From the NCBI GenBank assembly GCA_030696545.1, contig JAUYSA010000496.1, forward strand, positions 1 to 9,256: 9,256 bases of DNA. Reading direction: 5' to 3'. Below are positions 5,412 to 9,256 of this stretch, piece by piece (within the stretch, counting starts at the first letter, position 1; each line of letters begins with the position of its first letter). Both the position numbers and the translations under genes were made by a program. This DNA comes from Hyphomonadaceae bacterium (GTDB lineage Bacteria > Pseudomonadota > Alphaproteobacteria > Caulobacterales > Hyphomonadaceae). The notes under the pieces are model-generated. The model saw nothing but the letters and a program-made list of their open reading frames with translations, was not told the DNA's origin and made no database searches.

Positions 5412-7393
5412 ATATTCCCGCTCGGTAGGCGCAGCGTCGATGCCCGCAATGTCCTGCGGCTGGCCATCGCCGCGCCTCGAACGATAGTGCCGTCTGGAAT
5501 TTCTGGGTCGGTCAGTATTGAGATCAGTTCCTCGTAGCGCGCCATGGCTCGCCGATGATGCTCGAGGAAGCGATCGGCCCCATCGAAATCCTCTTGGACC
5601 GCAGCTTCCGCCTTCGCGAGTTCCCGTCGGGTGTCCTCAAGCAACGCCCTTATTCGTCCCGTACGGACCTGATCGCCCTTTACACAGACATGCTCCTCAC
5701 AATTCAAACAATCGCGATGTCGCGGACAAGGCAGCATCGCAAAGTCGTGGATGCAGGCGCCAAACTCTGTGAAGTGCGCGGTCGGCACCGCCAACCTTGC
5801 AAACTCCGCGCGGGTGATAGGCGACCGCATCTGTACTGGCGCGACTGGTCCCAGGTGTTCGCCTTCTTCACCGAGAGCTTCCCGCACCATCTCCAGTAAC
5901 TCGTCAGCGGTCAGGTGATCATAAGCTCGGTTCTGGGCCGTCGATTTCCGTCCGCTCCAGATGGCAATGTCGAGTTGATCGGCACCCGACCGCTGGGCCA
6001 AGGTATTGAGATAATGTCGGAATTGATGCGACCTGATCTTCAGAGGCGAACCATCGTCATCTGCAAGTCCCAACCGGTTGAACATCGATTGGATACCTGC
6101 ATCAACCCGCCGCCCGAGGCAGTCGGAAATTTGCTGCTGGCTGACGCGATCGATCATGCACCGCGAGGAACCGCGGTCGGTGCGAAACTCGTTGTGTCGG
6201 ACGGTGAACAACGCTTCGGAATAGCTAAGTTCGGTCGCCGTTTCGACAACGGGAAAGCCCTTCGGCAACTTGGCGAGCACGGCAGCTTCGAGCGCTTCGA
6301 ATGCAAATCCTTCTACCCCGTCGGAGATGATGACCGGCACACCGTTCCGGCTCGCCCAGTCTGCCGAGCGTAGCCCGAGCAGTTCATCGGCAGCCCCTAG
6401 TGGCATAACCGGCTGGGAACGAAGTTCGGTCAGATCGCTCGGGAGGTAAAGTCGTCCGGGATTGACTTCATACCAAGCTGCGATGCGGCGCGCCTCTGAG
6501 GTCAGCTCTAGAATGACGCCAAGCGCTTCGCGCGCGACATCCTCCATGGTGGCGATGATCCATCGAACCTCGGGCTTGACCCCCTTCTCGCTCCACCAGC
6601 GCAGGCCGTACTGTGCTGCGCCGTTGCGCTTGTCGCGCACCACCTCGCAATTGGCCCGCACTCGGAGAAGTTCTCCGATGCGGACGGGGGCGCAACACAT
6701 CAGCGCAGCAGCGGCAGCTGCAATCCTGTCGCTGGGATTGTCGGCGGCGCGAAACGCGAAGGCCACCGCCTCAAGCGCACGCTGTGACGGAATCTTCCGC
6801 GCGCGGCGTTCCTCGTGCTCCCGGCCGATGCGAACCGTATCTCCAGGGCGAGAGAGGGAGTGCGTCCACTGCAGCGGCATGGCGACCAAACTGTTGTCTG
6901 ACAAGAACCGACCGATGGCCTCCAATTGGCCGGCAATTCGATAGGCGCCGGCCTCGCTGTAGTGCGAACCTATCTGCTGGACGGCGGCGTCAAGGTGCGC
7001 CGGCGTGATCCGCGTGACGTCCTGAAGGGTTGAGAAGTCTCCAGCGGCGTCGAGGGCACGAAACGCCGCAAGCCTTTGCTGCGTCCCCCGTGTAGGCTTC
7101 AGCCCTTGCTGATATCGTAGGTATGCCCTCGCGAAATCGGATATGCCGGCCGCCATAGGACGGGCGGCTTGGCCTAAGCCCGTGAAGCTGATGCGTATGC
7201 GTCCCTGCCCGCTTGCGTGCGCCGCGGCGGTGACGTCCCAGATCTCCGCGTCCCAATCCAGATCACGGCCGAAGATGGTCAGCCGGTCACGTGCCAGTGC
7301 GATGAACCCCCACAGATTCTCCAATGCACTCAACTCGACACGTGGAGAAAAATAAATGACGTCGCCGCCGACCTGAACTCCATCATCATTCAC
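5408..7393 (-). CDS. ginC: Large tyrosine recombinase with C-terminal Cys cluster (GinC-like)
   Basis: A 661-residue recombinase, much longer than XerC/D (about 300) and near Tn554 TnpB in size. The N-terminal about 190 residues form the arm/core-binding part. The catalytic domain has box I Arg238 (CAPVRIGELLRVRA), a possible Lys near WWSEKGVK (about 267-273), HxxR as His456/Arg459 (SHQFRHYLNTLA) and the nucleophile Tyr491 in QNRAYDHL. The usual second His is not obvious and the segment reads WSGRKSTAQ. After the catalytic domain, Cys547, 556, 562, 565 and 570 form a probable zinc-binding cluster, followed by a charged helical, possibly coiled-coil tail (about 575-625). The GTG at 7393 is chosen because AGGAAGG lies eight bases upstream. 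A GTG at 7411 is possible but has a poorer site. The start overlaps the preceding gene by 8 bases. It probably acts with its two sister recombinases to integrate and excise the element. Confidence 0.86.
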   Translation of the reverse strand: MNDDGVQVGGDVIYFSPRVELSALENLWGFIALARDRLTIFGRDLDWDAEIWDVTAAAHASGQGRIRISFTGLGQAARPMAAGISDFARAYLRYQQGLKPTRGTQQRLAAFRALDAAGDFSTLQDVTRITPAHLDAAVQQIGSHYSEAGAYRIAGQLEAIGRFLSDNSLVAMPLQWTHSLSRPGDTVRIGREHEERRARKIPSQRALEAVAFAFRAADNPSDRIAAAAAALMCCAPVRIGELLRVRANCEVVRDKRNGAAQYGLRWWSEKGVKPEVRWIIATMEDVAREALGVILELTSEARRIAAWYEVNPGRLYLPSDLTELRSQPVMPLGAADELLGLRSADWASRNGVPVIISDGVEGFAFEALEAAVLAKLPKGFPVVETATELSYSEALFTVRHNEFRTDRGSSRCMIDRVSQQQISDCLGRRVDAGIQSMFNRLGLADDDGSPLKIRSHQFRHYLNTLAQRSGADQLDIAIWSGRKSTAQNRAYDHLTADELLEMVREALGEEGEHLGPVAPVQMRSPITRAEFARLAVPTAHFTEFGACIHDFAMLPCPRHRDCLNCEEHVCVKGDQVRTGRIRALLEDTRRELAKAEAAVQEDFDGADRFLEHHRRAMARYEELISILTDPEIPDGTIVRGAAMASRRTLRASTLRLPSGNI

Positions 7394-8879
7394 AGTCGGA
7401 ACCTTCCTCACAAAGGCGGACGACTTCGGCGACGGCCAGGATGGTCCGGTCGTTCACGGCCGCGATGCGTGGATCCGTCGTCGCTTGCAGTCTCTCGCGA
7501 TCGAGGATCAGCGTCTCGAGCACAGCCGAGTGCGGGCCATCCCGCCACGGTCGAAACTGCCGGCAGGTGTAGCAAGCGACGGGGGCAGCGAAGTCGCAAA
7601 AGGCGTGTTGACCGCAGGCGCCCAAAGGTGGCGCATGGGCGCCGCCGCGCACGGTTCCCCCGGGGGCTGTGCGCAACTCTTCAGCCGAGGCGAAATGGCC
7701 CGTGAACGCCTGAGCCAGAGGCGCCAGTTTGATTGCGAGGGCTTTATCCAGTCGGTCGACTATCTCCGGTGTCGCCTCGACGTAGACCTTGGCGTTCTGC
7801 GTGTCCGAATGGTCCAGCAGGTCCGCCACTTCGTACTCGCTCAACCCTTCGCTCGCGGCTCTCGTCGCCAAACTGCGGCGCAGGCGCCGCGGCGTGATCA
7901 CGAGCGGCTCGCCGGTTCGCTCGGAGCAGACGCTGAGGCCCTCAGCTACGGACTTGGTGGTCAGGCGAATTGAGTTGGCAGTGCGATGCCATTCATAGCC
8001 GGCGAGCCAGCGTGTGGCCCGCACCGCAGGAAACAAGGGCAGCCCTTGCTCCCAGTCCTCGAACCGGCGTTGAACGTACGTGCTTTGTCGAAGCAGCATC
8101 ACGCCGACCGTCGATGTGATCGGTCGAGTCCTCATCAAAGTGCGCGGCCGTTTTCCTGGCTGCTTGAGACGTGGAATGTCCAAAAGCCATTTCTCACCGT
8201 CTGCCCCGCGGGGTTCATGCAGATCCATGATCTTCAGCTGTGAAATCTGAAGTGGGCGCAGCCCGAGGCACGCGGTCAGCCAAATGACCAGAAAATCCTC
8301 TTCCGAAACCGCCTCCCCCGCCAATTTATCGCCTAGGGCCGTCATCAGGCCAGTAAACTCAATGTCCGTGAGTGGTCCTTCAAAGGGATCGGAGGTGCGG
8401 ACCGCCACGCCCTTCTCGTTGCCGGCTAGGCGCAGACTGCGAAGAAGCCGCGCCGTCTCGTCGGGCACGCCCGGATAGCCCAGATCGTTCCAGCGGCACA
8501 GAACGCCTGATAGGCTGGATAGGTACCATCCCCGTTGAGGTGGAAGGCACCCTCGATAATTTAGGATGTCCGTCGGAGTGATCTCGACGATGGCGTCGCC
8601 CTCCTCGCCCGCCAGAAACCTGGTCAGATGGAGCATGCGATGAAAGGCAGAGTTCGCGTGGTGGGCCGACTTGTTCTTGAGATACCAAATAAGCACTTGC
8701 TTCCATGCTGAGACGAGCCCGTGGGCTGTTGGCGGGCAGCGCTCGAAGTTGAAGCTGAACGTCGTCCCCTCAGTCCGAAATGCCCAGCGAGACTCATTTG
8801 GATAAATCGTGTCGCCGGCGAGGGTTCGGATTCGCTCTGGAAGCTCCACGGGCGCGCGATCAGCGGACTCACTCATCAT
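7386..8879 (-). CDS. ginB: Tyrosine recombinase with C-terminal Cys motif (GinB-like)
   Basis: A 497-residue site-specific recombinase. The SAM-like N-terminal domain covers about 45-155. The catalytic domain shows box I Arg208 (ACLGLRPLQISQLK), box II TPRRLRRSLATRA with Arg334, then LLDHSDTQNAKVYVEA with His357 and nucleophile Tyr366. The first His of the HxxR box is Arg331 here, a deviation from the family norm. A C-terminal extension carries Cys422, 428, 436 and 439 in CGQHAFC and ACYTCRQF, followed by PWRDGPH. This is a probable zinc-binding motif seen in long recombinases of such operons. The first of two adjacent ATGs (8879, 8876) overlaps the stop of the upstream recombinase in ATGATGAGTGA, so the start is well supported and translation is likely coupled. 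A much longer upstream frame exists but would run inside the previous gene. Confidence 0.87.
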   Translation of the reverse strand: MMSESADRAPVELPERIRTLAGDTIYPNESRWAFRTEGTTFSFNFERCPPTAHGLVSAWKQVLIWYLKNKSAHHANSAFHRMLHLTRFLAGEEGDAIVEITPTDILNYRGCLPPQRGWYLSSLSGVLCRWNDLGYPGVPDETARLLRSLRLAGNEKGVAVRTSDPFEGPLTDIEFTGLMTALGDKLAGEAVSEEDFLVIWLTACLGLRPLQISQLKIMDLHEPRGADGEKWLLDIPRLKQPGKRPRTLMRTRPITSTVGVMLLRQSTYVQRRFEDWEQGLPLFPAVRATRWLAGYEWHRTANSIRLTTKSVAEGLSVCSERTGEPLVITPRRLRRSLATRAASEGLSEYEVADLLDHSDTQNAKVYVEATPEIVDRLDKALAIKLAPLAQAFTGHFASAEELRTAPGGTVRGGAHAPPLGACGQHAFCDFAAPVACYTCRQFRPWRDGPHSAVLETLILDRERLQATTDPRIAAVNDRTILAVAEVVRLCEEGSDCE

Positions 8880-9256
8880 CAGCGCCCCGCGATGGCGCAA
8901 AGCGCTCCTGCATCTGAATGGACGCCTCGTTCGCCCGAGCGCGTGTATGCCGCTGCGTGTAAACTGCGGCGGAGTCGTCAGAGCGCCATCCCTGCAAGTA
9001 GCGCCTGAGCTGGCGCTCCCTAGCCGGCGGCACGCCGCCCTCGTCCATCGCACGCGAGAAGCGCTCGTTCCAATCGTGGCGCAGGACGTGACATGTAAAC
9101 TTGGCCGGCAGCCCGGGCACCTCGCGCAACTGGTGAAAAACCTTCTCGATCGTCGAGGCAGATAGTTCGGCGCCGGTCCTGAGATTCACGAACAGGAAGC
9201 CGTGCCGACGGGCACGCGCTGGAGCTCGGGCTCTGATCTGCAGGATGTAGATCGAG
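8869..9256 (-). CDS. ginA: Tyrosine recombinase, C-terminal part (GinA-like, cut by window edge)
   Basis: The last 128 residues of a tyrosine recombinase; the N-terminus and promoter lie beyond the right edge. The frame is open to position 9256 and reads HGFLFVNLRTGAELS, then HVLRHDWNERFS (HxxR: His56 and Arg59 of the visible part), GWRSDD with Trp90 in place of the second His, and the nucleophile Tyr99 in AAVYTQRHTRARA. Box I Arg should lie upstream outside the window. It is the first known gene of the four-gene recombination operon. It lacks the Cys-rich tail of the other two recombinases and ends soon after the catalytic Tyr with a charged tail. Confidence 0.87.
   Translation of the reverse strand, partial: SIYILQIRARAPARARRHGFLFVNLRTGAELSASTIEKVFHQLREVPGLPAKFTCHVLRHDWNERFSRAMDEGGVPPARERQLRRYLQGWRSDDSAAVYTQRHTRARANEASIQMQERFAPSRGADDE

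Larger units (their letters stand above)
4980..9256 (-). mobile_element. GInt-type recombination module: three tyrosine recombinases plus small HTH protein
   Basis: Four minus-strand genes overlap end to start: 11 bases between the first and second, 8 between the second and third with the start chosen here, and 4 (ATGA) between the third and fourth. Three encode tyrosine recombinases of different size and the last a small HTH/coiled-coil protein. This order and composition match ginABCD of GInt genomic islands, where all four genes are reported to be needed for recombination. Tn554 TnpA-TnpB-TnpC and RIT trios are related alternatives; RIT elements lack the fourth gene. The first gene runs off the right edge, so the island end and att site are not seen. 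Confidence 0.75.

Noticed and set aside
8880..9053. Extension of the middle recombinase upstream to 9053
   Set aside because: The added residues run inside the first recombinase gene in another frame and look non-coding. The ATG at 8879 overlapping the previous stop fits far better.
1..9256. CRISPR array, tRNA or rRNA gene
   Set aside because: No regularly spaced repeats, and no cloverleaf or rRNA-like stretch seen on either strand by eye.
5408..9256. Simple RIT element (recombinases in trio)
   Set aside because: RIT elements carry three similar-sized recombinases without a fourth gene. Here the sizes differ strongly and a small HTH/coiled-coil gene is coupled, which fits GInt or Tn554-like modules better.

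Overview
The window is a GC-rich piece of bacterial accessory DNA. Codon use, the IS type and the toxin-antitoxin and recombinase families suggest an alphaproteobacterium, possibly a sphingomonad; this is inference, since no rRNA or housekeeping gene is present. Nearly all intact genes lie on the minus strand, so transcription runs from right to left.

Layout from left to right: (1) positions 1-135 hold the end of an IS3-family (IS407-like) insertion sequence running off the left edge. It cuts a gene for an XRE/ImmA-IrrE-type regulator (125-435) that also carries an early frameshift. (2) Positions 488-1072 encode a Tn3-type serine resolvase (tnpR), followed on its upstream side by a res-like set of repeated recombinase sites (1081-1193). 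No Tn3 transposase is visible. (3) Positions 1339-3763 hold a compact two-gene CBASS anti-phage operon. The upstream gene encodes a two-transmembrane SAVED effector (Cap14-like), and four bases after it comes a CD-NTase nucleotide cyclase with a C-terminal AGS-C sensor domain. (4) Positions 3764-4215 hold no convincing gene, only a small possible ORF and a hairpin. (5) Positions 4216-4611 encode an orphan Xre/MbcA/ParS-type antitoxin (DUF2384) with no RES toxin beside it. (6) Positions 4698-4922 (plus strand) hold a decayed XRE helix-turn-helix gene. (7) Positions 4980-9256 hold four tightly overlapping genes: three tyrosine recombinases (the first cut by the right edge) and a small HTH/coiled-coil protein. 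This arrangement matches the ginABCD recombination module of GInt genomic islands, and more distantly the TnpA-TnpB-TnpC set of Tn554.

Together the window reads as the recombination end of an integrative island followed by its cargo. The cargo is a phage-defence operon embedded among broken toxin-antitoxin and regulator genes and further mobile-element debris. Predicted defence logic: the CD-NTase makes a cyclic oligonucleotide during infection, the SAVED domain binds it, and the transmembrane part damages the inner membrane. The least usual points are the GG in place of GS in the cyclase P-loop, the pairing of a GInt-type module with CBASS, and the antitoxin that has lost its toxin.
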